A stretch of 64,000 bases of DNA from Euptelea pleiosperma (GCA_035048495.1 CM068553.1:4333259-4397258), one strand, 5' to 3'; shown: positions 45,111 to 56,971, counted from the stretch's first letter. Program-made: numbers and translations. The notes: generated by a model not told the origin, from the sequence alone.

Positions 45111-47644
45111 CTATCTGCCTTCATTGGTCATCAATTGGGAAAAGACTTGACTACCTGTTAGATCTGAACTCCCGTTGCTACTATCTCCCTCGATTCTTAC
45201 CTTAATAGAAGGAGCCCGTGGAATTAGGGTAGGCACTGGGAGCTCTGATGCATTGGTAGTGCTGTCCTCATGTGGTTCTTTAGGCATCCCAGAGTCCTGG
45301 AGCTGTAGTATATATTCCAAGTTCCACAACACATCACCCATTGTGGGCCTATCAACACCATATTCAGCCAAACATTTTTGCGCCGTCTCTCCAAATTTTC
45401 TCAAAGAATTAGAATTGATCTTACCCACAAGTTGAGGATCGATGATCTGTTCAAGCTGCCCCTTCTTTTGCCATTGCATCGCCCATTCGGCTAAGTTCAC
45501 CTGCTCCCTCGAAAGCAAAGGATCGATAGCTGGTCTCGCACAGAGTACTTCAAGAAGCACCACCCCAAATGAATAGATATCGGATTTATCAGTCAGCTGC
45601 TGCCGTCTAAAATACTCTGGATCTAGGTACCCAAAACTACCTTTTACACCAGTGCTTACATGGGTCTCATCAAGAGAGGGGCCCGATCGAGAAAGACCAA
45701 AATCAGCAACTTTAGCTACATGATTCTCATCAAGCAAAATGTTGGTCGATTTAACATCACGATGGATGATTCCCTGTGCCGAACCTGTGTGAAGGTAGTG
45801 AAGACCCCTTGCTGAACCAATGCATATCTCAAGCCTTTGCTTCCAAGACAAAGGTGGCAATCCTGAACCATATAAATGATTCTTTAGCGGCCCTTTCTCC
45901 ATGAACTCATAGACCAGTATCATCTCTGACTGTTCTTCGCAGTAACCAACCAGGCAAACAAGATGGCGGTGGCGAATCTTAGACAAGACTGTGATCTCTG
46001 TCTGGAATTCTGGGAGGCCCTGCCTAGAGCCTGGTACACCTCTCTTCACGGCAACTTTGGTACTGTCTCTAAGCACCCCTTTGTAGACCATACCAAATCC
46101 ACCTGAACCGATAATCAAATTCTTGTCGAAGTTGTTTGTTGCAAATTGTATCTCAGCAAAAGGAATCCTCAAACCAAGATTTATATTTGCGGCAGGGGAT
46201 GCAGTGGTGGTTCCTTCAGACACTCTGCTATGTGAACTCCCTCCATACACAGGCAAGGGTGACCAAGCCACGGTTTCTGATTGGTTCGATTTCGATTTCT
46301 TCTTCCTGCATTTCAATGCCAGCAGGACTGCAATTATCGCCACACATATAAAAGCAAAGCCTCCAAGAACTGAACCCAGCAGAATCCCCAGATGTTTATT
46401 CTTTGACCCACTTTGCGAAATCGATCCCCCACCGGTCATCATCTTCATAATCTCTAAACCATTCAGAATGGCATTACTTGTGAAAGAGTTGCTCAATTTA
46501 GACGGGCCAACACTTACATTCACAGACTCTGAATTGTCGGACTCAACGACAAAATCAATGTAGTAAGGAGCCGCCAGCGCATGAACTGTAAGAATGGACA
46601 GATCGAGATCTTCGTATGCCGAGTAGCTGTTGATATACACATCAAAATACAGCTGATTAAGCGAACTACTAACGAAATCGCAGAAATGCATCCGAACCAG
46701 GTACCTGATCACACCACCGGTACTCAATGGAAAAGCCCATGTTATATTGAATTGCGCTGCCATAGTAAGGTTGTCTCTATTCATCTCTTGGGCAGTCATG
46801 TAAACATTATCAGGAGCAATTTCTCGAGTTGCTCCCCCATCTGGTAATTGGGCGGATGAGTGCGAGAAACAGCCTTCGCCGCAGACTTGAGAGTCAGAAA
46901 ACTTTCATCTGGAATCCAAGTTCTCCACAGAGTGTCATTAAAAGGTGTAATTTTGGGGCCTCCCATATTGATCCTATGAACAGTCTCTAAAACTTGTGAT
47001 GACAGGCCTTTATACTCCTCAAATTTCTTCGAACCAACAAACCGAGCACCCTCATCGGGGATGAGATTATCAGGAGCAGAAAAGACTTCAATGGCGTTAA
47101 CAAATCCGAAACCGGATCTACCCACAGGTTTAAACAAAATTTCAAGCTGTTCACTATCTACCATTAATATGTACTCCTTAATTAATACATCAGCGATGTT
47201 GCTGCTGTTGCTCCAGACACTAAAATCGCTTAAAATTGAAAACCCATTAACTGAAACTTGAAACAGAGCAGAATTGAGATCATAATTCTGGGAAGAAAAA
47301 GGAAAGAAATGAAGACGCACCAGATGGGTACCAGTTTTCTTTATCTCGAATTCATAACTGGAGCCCCTTGTGAAAACTCTAGCTGTTTGATATAAAGGTG
47401 ATGAACCCTGAGATGGGTTTTGGTTTCTGAGTGATAACGTTCCATCTGCAGAGAGAAAGACTGAACCCGGCTTCGATGAATCACCAATGAAGTTCCGGTT
47501 ATCAACGGTAATGTTACCGTTAGACCCACAATTGATGAGATAATTATCTTCTGGAGTGAAAGCTAATGAGGGAAGATAAAGAGATGAGAATTGAAGAATA
47601 AAGAGAAGAACAAGAGAGAAAAGTTGAAGCTTTCTCTTCTCCAT
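45111..47644 (-). CDS. CrRLK1L malectin receptor kinase (At5g24010-like), one frameshift
   Basis: A single-exon gene in two frames: 47,644-46,796 and 46,799-45,111. The frames join near 46,837, where a G run on the coding strand is one base short (YQMG then GATREIAPDNVY). Allowing for that base the protein is about 844 aa, the normal family length. Order: signal peptide (1-29), malectin-like ectodomain (LVRLHFFPF, LVRMHFCDF), membrane span at about 419-445, kinase from about 507. The kinase has GSGGFGMV (about 513), VAVK Lys534, HRD Asp630 in IIHRDVKSTN, DFG Asp649 in VADFGLS, and GSFGYLDPEYF. All catalytic residues are present. Family members sense the cell wall or RALF peptides at the plasma membrane. 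The kinase shows no other damage, so a sequencing error or very recent mutation is likely. Confidence 0.9.
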
Positions 47645-48365
47645 TAATGGAGACTTTTGGGTTGTGGAAGGAGAATTTTAAGCTGTGTGTTTTTATCACA
47701 GAGATGATAAAATGTGAAGAAGGTTTGTGAAGCTTTTTCTGATTTTTCTCATGGTTGTCGGCTGCTTGTGAAGTTACAGTGTTCGACTTAAATCTTTAGA
47801 TTGGACTGGACTGGAAATCTAAAATACAGCCATGAATTAAATAATATTCAAAGAATCCACATGGGTGAAGTGTGCGCCAGCTTTCTGTAATGGGATAAGC
47901 TAGAGACAAATGGGATCCACCACTTGGCTCGTATTTACGGTGCTGCCATTGGGCGTCACGGGTATGAAATGATTATGATGATCTAAATTACCTCAATACC
48001 CTTCCTTTAGAGACCTTAGTTTGGGGTGTTAGAAGCCTAGCTAGAAGAATTCATCAAGAACCTTGAGTGTTTTGAAGAATGGGAGCTAGGTTGATCCAAA
48101 AAAAAAAAAGAGAGAGAAGAATGGGAGAGTTTTCTTTGGTGAGAAGCCAATAAGCCAGCAATTTTTTTTGTCTGCTTTTATGGCCCGGCCCTCTTTATAT
48201 TTTTTGGGAATTATCTTAATTTTGCAGAGGATGCTATGGCTGTAAAAACCATAAAATGTAAATTTTTTTCTATATTATTTTAGTATTAATTTTCTTCGTT
48301 ATTAATAATATCTAGTCGGCAAACCTAAACCCATCTTACTCGGGAAAGCCTAGTATGCAAATGCA
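47645..48365. other. Promoter side of the receptor kinase and spacer
   Basis: 5' flank of the - strand receptor gene. No clear TATA box chosen. A short A-run with GA repeats is present at 48,098-48,118. Confidence 0.35.
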
Positions 48366-48700
48366 ATGAGAATAAAGTGGCAGGTTGGAGAAATTGGTTT
48401 GTCTCAAGGAAGTAAGCTTGTTCTTCTCCGCCACACCCTTTCGAGTATGCCTATCTATCTTCTATCAGCTACCACAATTCCCAAATCGGTCCCGGTAAAG
48501 TTGGAGAAGATTCTCTCGGACTTCTTCTGGGGAGAACATGAAGGGCACACCAAAAAGAAATGGATTGCTAGGAATAAAATATGAAACCTGTTAGTAAAGG
48601 TGGGTTGGGCATTAGAGATATTTTTGAGGTGATGGAATACTTCCGTGTGAAAAAGATGTAGAAGATTAACCAGTGCAACTCTCTTTGGGCACAACATATA
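48366..48700 (+). pseudogene. LINE fragment (after reverse transcriptase)
   Basis: The frame reads GLSQGSKLVLLRHTLSSMP, YLLSATTIPKSVPVKLEKIL and SDFFWGEHEG, the well-known region following the reverse transcriptase in plant LINEs (LSQGGR, IPK, FLWGG). Stops follow after 48,584. Both ends are truncated. Confidence 0.8.
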
Positions 48701-50105
48701 TATGCATGATAAATATATGGGGAGATTTAGTTTTAACTATCTGGAAGACAGATAACAACCAAATCCCTTATGAAACCGACGTTTCCTATATATATTCTGA
48801 AGTAGAGGCCTAGGCAGGAAGTTGGAGAAGGTCTCCCCAATTAAGGAGACACTCGAAAACAAGCAAGTGAGCCATCGTAGGTTCGTATTAGGTCATTCAA
48901 TGATAGGGTCGGGCCGGTGGAGTGCTGGTCCCATATAGGCGTAGTTGGGTTAATCAAGGGGTTTGGTTGTTATGTGTCGCTTTTTGGACACATTTCCATA
49001 CTCCAAAGTATGCAACCGTTTGCATACTAATTTTTCCCATCTTACTCACATACCCCACCCTACCTCCCAAAACTAAAAATTAATAAAAAAATAATAAATT
49101 CAAACCACCCTAATTGTTCCTCTGGCTAGAATGCACTGATGAAGAGTGTGCATGTTGTGCTTACCAGGAATAGAAAATATTAAAGAACAAAAAAAAAAAA
49201 AAAAAAGAGTAGTGGATGGTTTTCTCATCAATGACACTAACTATAGTGGCAACTAGAATCTTTATTCTAAGTGAACAGTGGCCCATAAAATAAAGATCCA
49301 CCTAACTTGGAACTGCTGAACCTACCAAGTTTAAAGTCTTCCAATTTTCAAAGCGTTCATACATGTTTGTATGCAAAGGTTGTTCAAGCACACTGGATTT
49401 TGGGATCCACAATGTGTGAGACCTTTTCAATTGTTACCTTCAAAGCTATACTGGAAGCCCTGATTGTGGGGGCTTTTTTTTTCTTAAGTAGTTGGCAAAA
49501 TATAAAGGTTTCAGCACAAAAGGCAATTTTGAAAGATTAGTTTAGAGGGGTGAATATGAAAATTGTGAGAAATAGATGAACTTAGAAAAGTCAGATTTGC
49601 CCATAAGATTTGATGAATTAATTGAGGTAGGGCTGTCAAAGGGTTGGGCCTCACTTAGAGGGTCTGAACCGGCTAGGCCCTAGCCCTACGCTCAAGGGCC
49701 AAGGCTGGGTCAAGGTAGGACCAAGGCCTAGAAGAAGAGTATCAATCCATTTTGACATTGCTAACCATATAAATCATTGACCCAAAATAATGATTTAATT
49801 GTATGGTTTGGATTTATTTTTTTCAAATTAAAGTCCAATTTTCATGAGGTTAAGAATGTTGAAATGTCCTGATTTTTTTGCAAGTAGGATAACCATTGTA
49901 TGAAAAACTCATTTTGTGGTTGGATTGTCCAACATGATCTCCATGTGGACCCCGCCTCTAGGTATAAGAAATGGTGTAGCTCTAGAAGTACTCATGAAAA
50001 TTGTGAGAAAAAAGATGAAGTTAGAAAAGTCACATTTGCCCATACGATTTGATGAATCGAGGGTAGGAAGGTTAGAAAAAATGACCCAATTTTGTAATTG
50101 CCTTA
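48701..50105. other. Spacer with hAT scrap
   Basis: An A run occurs at 49,188-49,206. At 49,628-49,735 a TAGGGCTGTCAAAGGGTTGG segment with GGCCTAG motifs looks like a hAT MITE end. No gene supported. Confidence 0.4.
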
Positions 50106-50111
50106 ATAATA

Positions 50112-50400
50112 CTAGGAGGGGGCACCTGCGTTGCACTTTAGTGATTATAGGGGCCTCATGAATGTTGATGGCGAACCATAGTATGAGCCACATGGCACAC
50201 TCTTAGAAATCTCTGACCGTATAGCTTTTAGACCCAAAACCCTAGATGGACATGTACTGATTAATCAAGAATTTCAAGAATAATTTGGGGTACTCAGATC
50301 CGAAGGTTATAAATCATTAATCAAGACGAATTTTGGTATATAGGTCTACCTAGGGACAGGCCAAACATCCATATACAGTGCCTTCGTTATCCAAATTTTG
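50112..50400 (-). mobile_element. Helitron-like 3' end with foldback core
   Basis: CTAGGAGGGGGCACCTGCG at 50,112 is the complement of a hairpin-CTAG end like those at 4,069 and 56,972. It is followed by foldback sequence (GAGCCACATGGCACACTC, CAGGCCAAACATCCATATAC). The 5' end was not found. Confidence 0.35.
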
Positions 50401-50697
50401 TTTTTTCTAGAAGGTATATTGTTTTTTCTAAAAGGTAGGGTGTGAAGACTGGGACCGTTGCCCAACTCAAATTTTGTCATGTCTCTGATTTTGAATTATT
50501 TTTTTGTAAATATAACACGTGGCATGTATAGGTGAAAGCTCTTGTGAAACCTTGCAATCCCAGTCGCTTTACAAGAGCTGCACTCCACTGAATATTTTTG
50601 GGTATTTTAGTAACACATTTAAAAGTAATTAATTTGTAATGCCCCCTTATACTTTCAAACTTTAGGGCTACCTAGTTTAACCATCAATAGTATGGTC

Positions 50698-51023
50698 CAA
50701 GGTTTAAAGGGGACTGTTATAACGGACTGGGGGCATTACCGTTTTTTCCGTTTTAATGTAAAAAAACGCTCAGGGGCAAAAACGAAAAAAATGGCGCTAA
50801 AATTCAAATTTTGAATTTCAAAATTTCAAAAATGAAAAATAACGGAATATAACGGAAAAAAAATGAAATAATGGCCTTTTTTTCACAAAATTTTCCAGAA
50901 AATAACGGTCGTTATTTTCGTTAAAACGGAAAAATAACAGCCGTTATTTTCTGGGCGTTTTAACGGTCCATAACGTAACGGGGTAGGTCTGAATCTGTTA
51001 TAACGGCCGTTTTTTAAACCTTG
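50698..51023. mobile_element. hAT MITE, ATAACGG type
   Basis: 326 bp, CAAGGTTTAAAGGGG to TTTTTTAAACCTTG, with a perfect 8-bp duplication GTATGGTC (50,690-50,697 and 51,024-51,031). Inverted ATAACGG/CCGTTAT motifs inside. The clearest copy in the window. Confidence 0.95.
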
Positions 51024-51719
51024 GTATGGTCCTTTCATAGGTGCATTAACAGGCGCGTGATCCATGTCACATTTTAGCATTAGTCAAATGATGGTTAAAC
51101 TAGGTCAAGGGAGGTAATCCTAAAGTTTGAAAGTATAAGGGGGCATTACAAATTTCTTTCAATTTCAGGGGGGTGTTATTAGATGTGGTGAAATTTTAAT
51201 GAGCTGCACTCCACTAAATATTTCTAGTAGTGTGTGTGCTGATGTGGTTGAATGTTTCTATTTAAAAAATAATTTGATTGAAATTAAAATAAAGTTGTTA
51301 GGGGTACTTGTCATGTGGAGAGGCAATGATGCTGACCAGCGCTACTCAGCATAATTGAATCCCCACTTTGGACCAAGTCTGAGTAAACTGTTGCTCAGAG
51401 CCTCCCCTCTGCATCATACATACACCTAAAACTGTTCCAACCCAAATTAAAACGAGCAAAGTTGAATTGAAGGCGGGTTAGGGCACTTTTAGGGTTACAA
51501 TGTCATGCAAAAGGGAGGCCTTATAAACCATGGTTCGAAATCTCGGGTTTGGAGGCCGGATCGGTGGGCTCGCAGCTCGCCCAAGACAAAGTGAAAGGTT
51601 CTTTGGGACACCAGTGATCTCGGGGCGAGACGATCCAGTCTTACTTACCTATCCTGGTATTTTTAGAAATTATTTTGCTATAGTAAATGATATAAGCTAT
51701 TTTTCTTTTGGGTCGGTAA

Positions 51720-51890
51720 GCAAGGGTTTAAGCACTATTTTTTCCATTAAAACCCGGTTAATTCCGTTAAATTTCATTTTTTCCATTTTTGCCCTTGGCC
51801 GTTTCAATCCGTTTTAGTGGCAGTTTAAACGGTAACACCCCCAGTCCATTTAATCGTTAAAATGGCCTCCTTTAAACCTTGCCATTTCCT
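51720..51890. repeat. hAT MITE relic
   Basis: CAAGGGTTTAAGCAC to TTTAAACCTTG with CCGTTAAA and TTTTAGTGGC motifs. Flanks do not match. Confidence 0.5.
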
Positions 51891-52095
51891 CCCAAAGAAG
51901 ATTTTAACGGTTCATCTGTATTTAGCAATCCAGCTGCATGTCTTAGGAATCCATGAAAAAGAATAAAACGTCTATCCCCCAGCTTGCAAAAAATTCCGTG
52001 TTCTAAAGGTTATCCTCTACATGACCTTTTTCTCTTTCATGGACCAAAGCTTGGTATCTTCTTCAATCTTAGCCCTGACAATCTCATAAGGAAGT

Positions 52096-52297
52096 ACAAC
52101 GCCAAGGGTTGAGTGCGGGTGGTGAGTACTCCACTCCAAAAGTAGGAGGTTCTGTGTTCAACTTTATTTGGGGCCACCCCTGAAAAGAAGACAGTATGGC
52201 AATAAGTGACTCAGTCCACATTAACTCTCTCAGTACACTCCGGCGCGTGTGGAACGGGTGACTATCGTGCCCGGATACCCACGGTTTCAAAAAAAAT
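52096..52297 (+). mobile_element. SINE with 16-bp target duplication
   Basis: 202 bp. A polymerase III-like A box region (GGTTGAGTGCGGGTGG) and B box region (GGTTCTGTGTTCAAC) sit near the 5' end. The 3' end is CCCACGGTTTCAAAAAAAAT. Flanks AATCTCATAAGGAAGT and AATCTCATACGGAAGT match at 15 of 16 bases, the mark of LINE-driven insertion. Confidence 0.85.
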
Positions 52298-52639
52298 AAT
52301 CTCATACGGAAGTGACTTGTGAGATAAAACAGATCAAATAGGTTTCCGCATGGGTGTCTTAAGTGGAACCAGATACAAGTGTCTTCACCATTTCCCACAA
52401 TATGTCTGATCACTCTTTTTTGCATTTCATGAGCAATCAAGAGTGAATTTTTTCATGGACAAAAATATTTGATTTTTTTATTGTTTTTAAGAGTGACACA
52501 TGTGGGGCCCTTTGGTTCTACCACCTCAGCTGCGTGACGCAGGGGTTTCGCCACCTTGACATGGAGATCTGGATTGCACACGTCAGCTCGATCTCCATGT
52601 GGCAAGAAAACCAGCGAAAGAGTTTCAGAGTGGAGAAAA

Positions 52640-52900
52640 TCTTTTACCACACCGTTTGGGTTGTAATAGAAGTTACTAGAAGTAGAAGTTGGCGGTTTGC
52701 AACACAAAAAAAAGTAACTTATTGACTTATAAGCCAAAAAGTTTAAAAAATTAGTATGGATTTAACTTCTGAAAAGTTAAAAACTAAACTACTTATTTTA
52801 GCTTTTTAACTTCTCTGTCTTTTTTGGAGGTAAAAAATCAACTAATAACTTCTACCACAAGTAGAAGTGCTTTTACTTCTCGTTCACAAACGCCCCCCAG
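52640..52900. repeat. AGAAGT-rich MITE candidate
   Basis: ACCGTTTGGGTTGTAATAG to GTTCACAAACGCCCC with many AGAAGT/ACTTCT motifs in inverted arrangement. Family and duplication not resolved. Confidence 0.4.
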
Positions 52901-53254
52901 CTAAATGATTCAATTATATCACAAAACTGTTTAGCGCAAATAATGAAGAAAAAAATATTATCGAATCTATTATCTATACTAAAGCTCGATCCGCACTGCT
53001 GAAATAGATAGATTGTCTTTGACACAGCTATTGTGGTGGGACCTGTAAATCGACACATACAGGCTGGTAAGACGTCACCATTGAAATAAATCCCATGGAT
53101 TTGGACCCTTGACCAACAACACCTTTGATGGTTGTAGAAGAGGAGACCCAGTGGAGTGGACAAAAGCAAAACGACGCTTCTGCTGTGATTAGGATCATAA
53201 ATGGACTCTTTCATTTAAAAAATTAAAATTCGCTTCTTGTTTGTAGTCACAAGT

Positions 53255-53480
53255 GGAAGGCACGTGATTCAAAATGCCACGTGGACACTCTTTTGAGTCC
53301 ACACGAATGTTTGGCCCACCACTTTGTGGACCTAGACACCAAAAGATTAGACTGATTAATGATTTATGGCAGTTGGATTCTAGCTTTTTCATTGCGTGAT
53401 TCTAGCCTTCGGTTAATTTATAGCATGTTTTGGGGTTTTCAGATCTTATGAGGCTAAAATTCCCACCTTGTGGTGTGAAT
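53255..53480. repeat. Foldback copy, left arm
   Basis: AATGCCACGTGGACACTCTT, GAATGTTTGGCCCACCAC and core. No right arm. Confidence 0.45.
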
Positions 53481-53869
53481 ATAAATCCCACAACTCTTCA
53501 GCTTCTAAACCAGTTTATGAATATCAGAATTATTTGAATTTTTGTAAGGATGACCCCCTCACCATCTCACCATAGAGATCATCCTCACCAAAAATCAGCC
53601 ATTGATTCATTTTCTATATGGGTACGCCAAAATAGGGTCCCAAAGCCCGACCCAAAAAAAAATATCAACATATTAGATGTGATACCCATATCCGTATCCT
53701 AGAGTTTCACTTCTATGTGCCACTGCCAAATCATATTAGTGCTTTATGAGAATTACAAAAGTTTTCACTCAATTCTATGAATGGATATAGAAAATGGGTC
53801 GGGGCTTAGGGAACCTCCTTTTTTCTGACCCGTCTTGGTGTTTGTATGCTTGGCTGGGGATTTCAAGAA

Positions 53870-54129
53870 GGGTAGTTTTATTTGAACCCCACAAATTCCA
53901 TAAGCACCCCATTTAGGTGCTTTTGGGCCGAAAATACCCTTAGACAAAAAAAAAATCCAAGCACCCACCCCCCCCCACCTGGTTGTTGAAGAAGAAGAAG
54001 AAGAAAGGAAGAAGAAAAAGAAGAAGAAGGAGGAGGAGGTCGTCGCCGTCGCCACCACCACAGGTACGTCTCTCTCTCTCTCCACGGCAATTGGTGCCGT
54101 CGGCTACACAGTCCCCACGGCAGCTAGTG

Positions 54130-54179
<50 letters not shown>

Positions 54180-54459
54180 GTACCTATGGTGCTGGTGGTG
54201 GCGGCGGCAACGGCGACGGCGTCGTCCTCCTCCTCCTTCTTCCTCTTTTTTTTTTTTTTTTTTTTCTTTGTTTTGGGTTTGTTTCAAGGTGAGAGAGAGA
54301 TAGAGGTGGAGAGGGAGAGAGGATGGTGAGAGGTGGAGAGGGAGGGAGAGAGGTGGGATGAGGTGCTTAGGGTTTTTTTTTTTTTTGTCAAAGGCATTTT
54401 CGGCCAAAAACACCCAAATTGGGTGCTTATGGAATTTTGGGGTGCAAATAGAATTTCCC
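53870..54459. mobile_element. 590-bp Mutator-like MITE with simple-sequence core
   Basis: GGGTAGTTTTATTTG to CAAATAGAATTTCCC with the perfect 9-bp duplication TTTCAAGAA (53,861-53,869 and 54,460-54,468). The terminal inverted repeats run about 90 bp (AATTCCATAAGCACCCCATT against GGTGCTTATGGAATT). The interior is purine/pyrimidine simple sequence: AAG repeats, a GA tract at 54,133-54,178, GTC-rich stretches and T runs. The open frames in it are low-complexity and not genes. Confidence 0.88.
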
Positions 54460-54639
54460 TTTCAAGAATCAAACGGTGGCTGTCAGTGCTGAGGTGCATC
54501 ACTTTTTCATTTTTGGCGGCGCTGACAACCACCATTGGATTCATGATACCCACGGCCGAGCGCATGAACATCGAGAAGTGTAAGAAAAAGTGGGTCCTCG
54601 ACGTGCCCTACAAAGAAAAATGGTGACAACCATAAGTAA

Positions 54640-55035
54640 AAAAAAGCACAAATTTGGCGAGTGGATAATTGATGGTCTCAAGATTTTCTAGTTGAAATGG
54701 TTTGAAAAGAAAGCCTTACAAGACTTTCAATGAGCTAATAATGGTATTGGAAATGAGTAGTAGACCACTTGGTCGAACACCTGGCCACCACGACCTATTT
54801 GCGCTACCTGGTGATGGGTAGCTGGAACAATTTTCAATAGCATTACACATATGCAACTCGTTAAAGACGAAAAATCGGCCTTAAAGACCATACCTTTGAA
54901 TTAAAAAAAAAGATTTCTTGTCTTTTTAAAGCAAAAAAATAAGGATATAAGACAAGTAATTTAGCATGCTTCGACTTTGCAGCTTACTGCAAGGGAGAAG
55001 AGAGGAAGAGGACGTTATATTCATTGTGTGTCAAT
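54640..55035. other. Spacer
   Basis: No gene, RNA gene or repeat recognised. Confidence 0.4.
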
Positions 55036-55043
55036 GGATGAAC

Positions 55044-55320
55044 CAAGGTTTAAAGGGGCCGTTATAACGGTATAACGGATTAGGGGCGTTATTTTTTTCA
55101 GTTATAAAGGCCATTATAACGAATTGTAATGCTCAGGGGCAAAAATGAAAAATAACAGAAACAAGGAAAAATAACAGAAAAAATGGCCTTTTTCTTATAA
55201 AAAAATTCCAGAAAATAACGTTCATCATTTTTATTATAATGGCCGTTATAATGTAACGGGGAGGTCTAAATCCATTATAACGGCCGTTATTTTCATTATA
55301 ATGGCCGTTTTTAAACCATG
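55044..55320. mobile_element. hAT MITE, ATAACGG type
   Basis: 277 bp, CAAGGTTTAAAGGGG to TTTTTAAACCATG, with the perfect 8-bp duplication GGATGAAC (55,036-55,043 and 55,321-55,328). Confidence 0.95.
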
Positions 55321-55439
55321 GGATGAACAACACACAACAGTAATAAATAGTCACAATGGGCACCGGTTGCCTCTATCCTTTTATTGGACAAAGGTTCACC
55401 TTGCGCAGTGCAAATCAGAGTCCGCCTTTGGTTAACGAC

Positions 55440-56000
55440 ATCTTTATGAGCCACGTGACACGTTGTTGTATGGATGTTTGGCCCATCCTTCAATGGACTT
55501 ATAGACCAAAAATCAGTTTGATTGGTGGTTTCTAGCCAAGCTGAAAACCATTCAAATGTTAGAATTTCACCAAACAGGCCCAATCTCCAACACATTTGCC
55601 TCCAATTAAGGGACGATCAGAACTTTGACACCCATATATAGAGAGAGTCGGGGCATTATGGTAATATTATAATCAGAACCTGAGGTGTTGATCACTAATA
55701 CCCATCCCATGTTTTGGCCACATCAATATTGACTCGTGTTACATTTTGGAGCCGGAAAGTTGTCTTTGTGGTGGTTTGAACTTTTATTTTCATGATGGGC
55801 TTTGTGTCCATATTTTCACCCATGGGCCTGTCTATATAACCCATAATTGAAAGAGCTCTAATCCGAAGAGTAGAACCACCAATTAGGCTGCTTGTGGTGT
55901 GTGGGTTCAGGAAGTGGCAGGACAAACATCCGTAGTGGCCCTACTATATCTTTAATAGTTGTTGCCTCGTGGACCATGGATCTCTTGAATCGAATGGTCA
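55440..56000. repeat. Foldback core fragments
   Basis: GAGCCACGTGACACGTTG with core at 55,447-55,600. A divergent part at 55,840-55,960 has 'gtgtgtgggttcaggaagtgg' in place of the usual arm. Confidence 0.4.
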
Positions 56001-56026
56001 TCCGTGGGGTAGCATTGACTCCATTT

Positions 56027-56226
56027 TTTTTTTTTTTTGTAGTCACCATCGTGGGAGGGCCTCACGGATTGGCAGGTGAAACCTGTACGGACCCATTCAA
56101 GCTGGTAAAGGAGATTTCTACTCCTGGCACATTGCTCAAAGGAGAAAATCTACCTGTGTGGGTTTGACCCCACGACCTCTCTAAAGAGGAGGATACACAC
56201 CAACCATTGGAGCTGCCATGTTGGGT
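56027..56226 (-). mobile_element. SINE with 18-bp target duplication
   Basis: On the - strand: A box region (GGCAGCTCCAATGGTTGGTG), B box region (GGTCGTGGGGTCAAACCC) and a poly(A) tail (T run at 56,027-56,037). Both sides carry GTAGCATTGACTCCATTT (56,009-56,026 and 56,227-56,244), an 18-bp perfect duplication. Confidence 0.87.
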
Positions 56227-56329
56227 GTAGCATTGACTCCATTTGTCATAGGAAAATGCTACCCCTACTCAAGACTGTGAAAAAGAGCTGCCGGTTGAGC
56301 CGTGAGCTACCTGATTCAAAAGGGGTAAT

Positions 56330-56920
56330 TCCACGGGCACCCATGTTTTCAAAAAAAATTGCCTTGTCCGGATCCTAAGAATATTTGTCTACCACTTGGT
56401 GAACCTATACACTAAAAGTAACCTGATTGGTGATTCCTAACCGCTGGATTTGAGCTTTTCAATCATGGGTTCCATGAACACCATGGTTGACAATATGGGA
56501 TACGTATTAAACCTCAGGTTCAAATTATAATATTACCATAATACCCCACCTCTACACCTGGGTGTCAAAGTTATGATGAGGCCGTATTTGATGGGGTCAG
56601 GGCTCCAAAGTTTGAAGTCCCCCTCCAAAACACCACGTGGAGTACTCTTTAGGGCCCACTTACCTTATGGATATTTGGTCCACGTCTTATGAATCTACAG
56701 ATCAAAAATTAGTATAATTAGTGATTTTAACAATTGGATTTAGTATTTTAATAATGTGGTTTTTGACTGCTGAACATGAGGTTTTTTAGGATGCTAAAGA
56801 ATAACTGTTATAAATCACCGATCAAGCTGATCTTTGGTATGTAGGTCCACCAAGAGGTGGTCCAACTCCAAGCACCCATAAGGTTAGTAGACCCTAAACT
56901 CAGCCCCAAATAGCATTTTT
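56330..56920. repeat. Foldback copies
   Basis: Core scraps at 56,380-56,500. A fuller copy at 56,628-56,910 has CACCACGTGGAGTACTC and TAGGTCCACCAAGAGGTGG. Confidence 0.45.
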
Positions 56921-56971
56921 GGGAGGGGGATACTTCAAAATTTGATCATCTACTCGTCCTCTTTATTTTGA

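Noticed and set aside
52096..52297. tRNA gene
   Set aside because: Box-like motifs are present but no cloverleaf or anticodon arm forms by eye, and the duplication and A tail show a SINE.
53940..54413. Low-complexity frames rich in Ser, Leu, Lys or Arg
   Set aside because: Interior of a MITE made of simple sequence; every frame is open because of the repeats.
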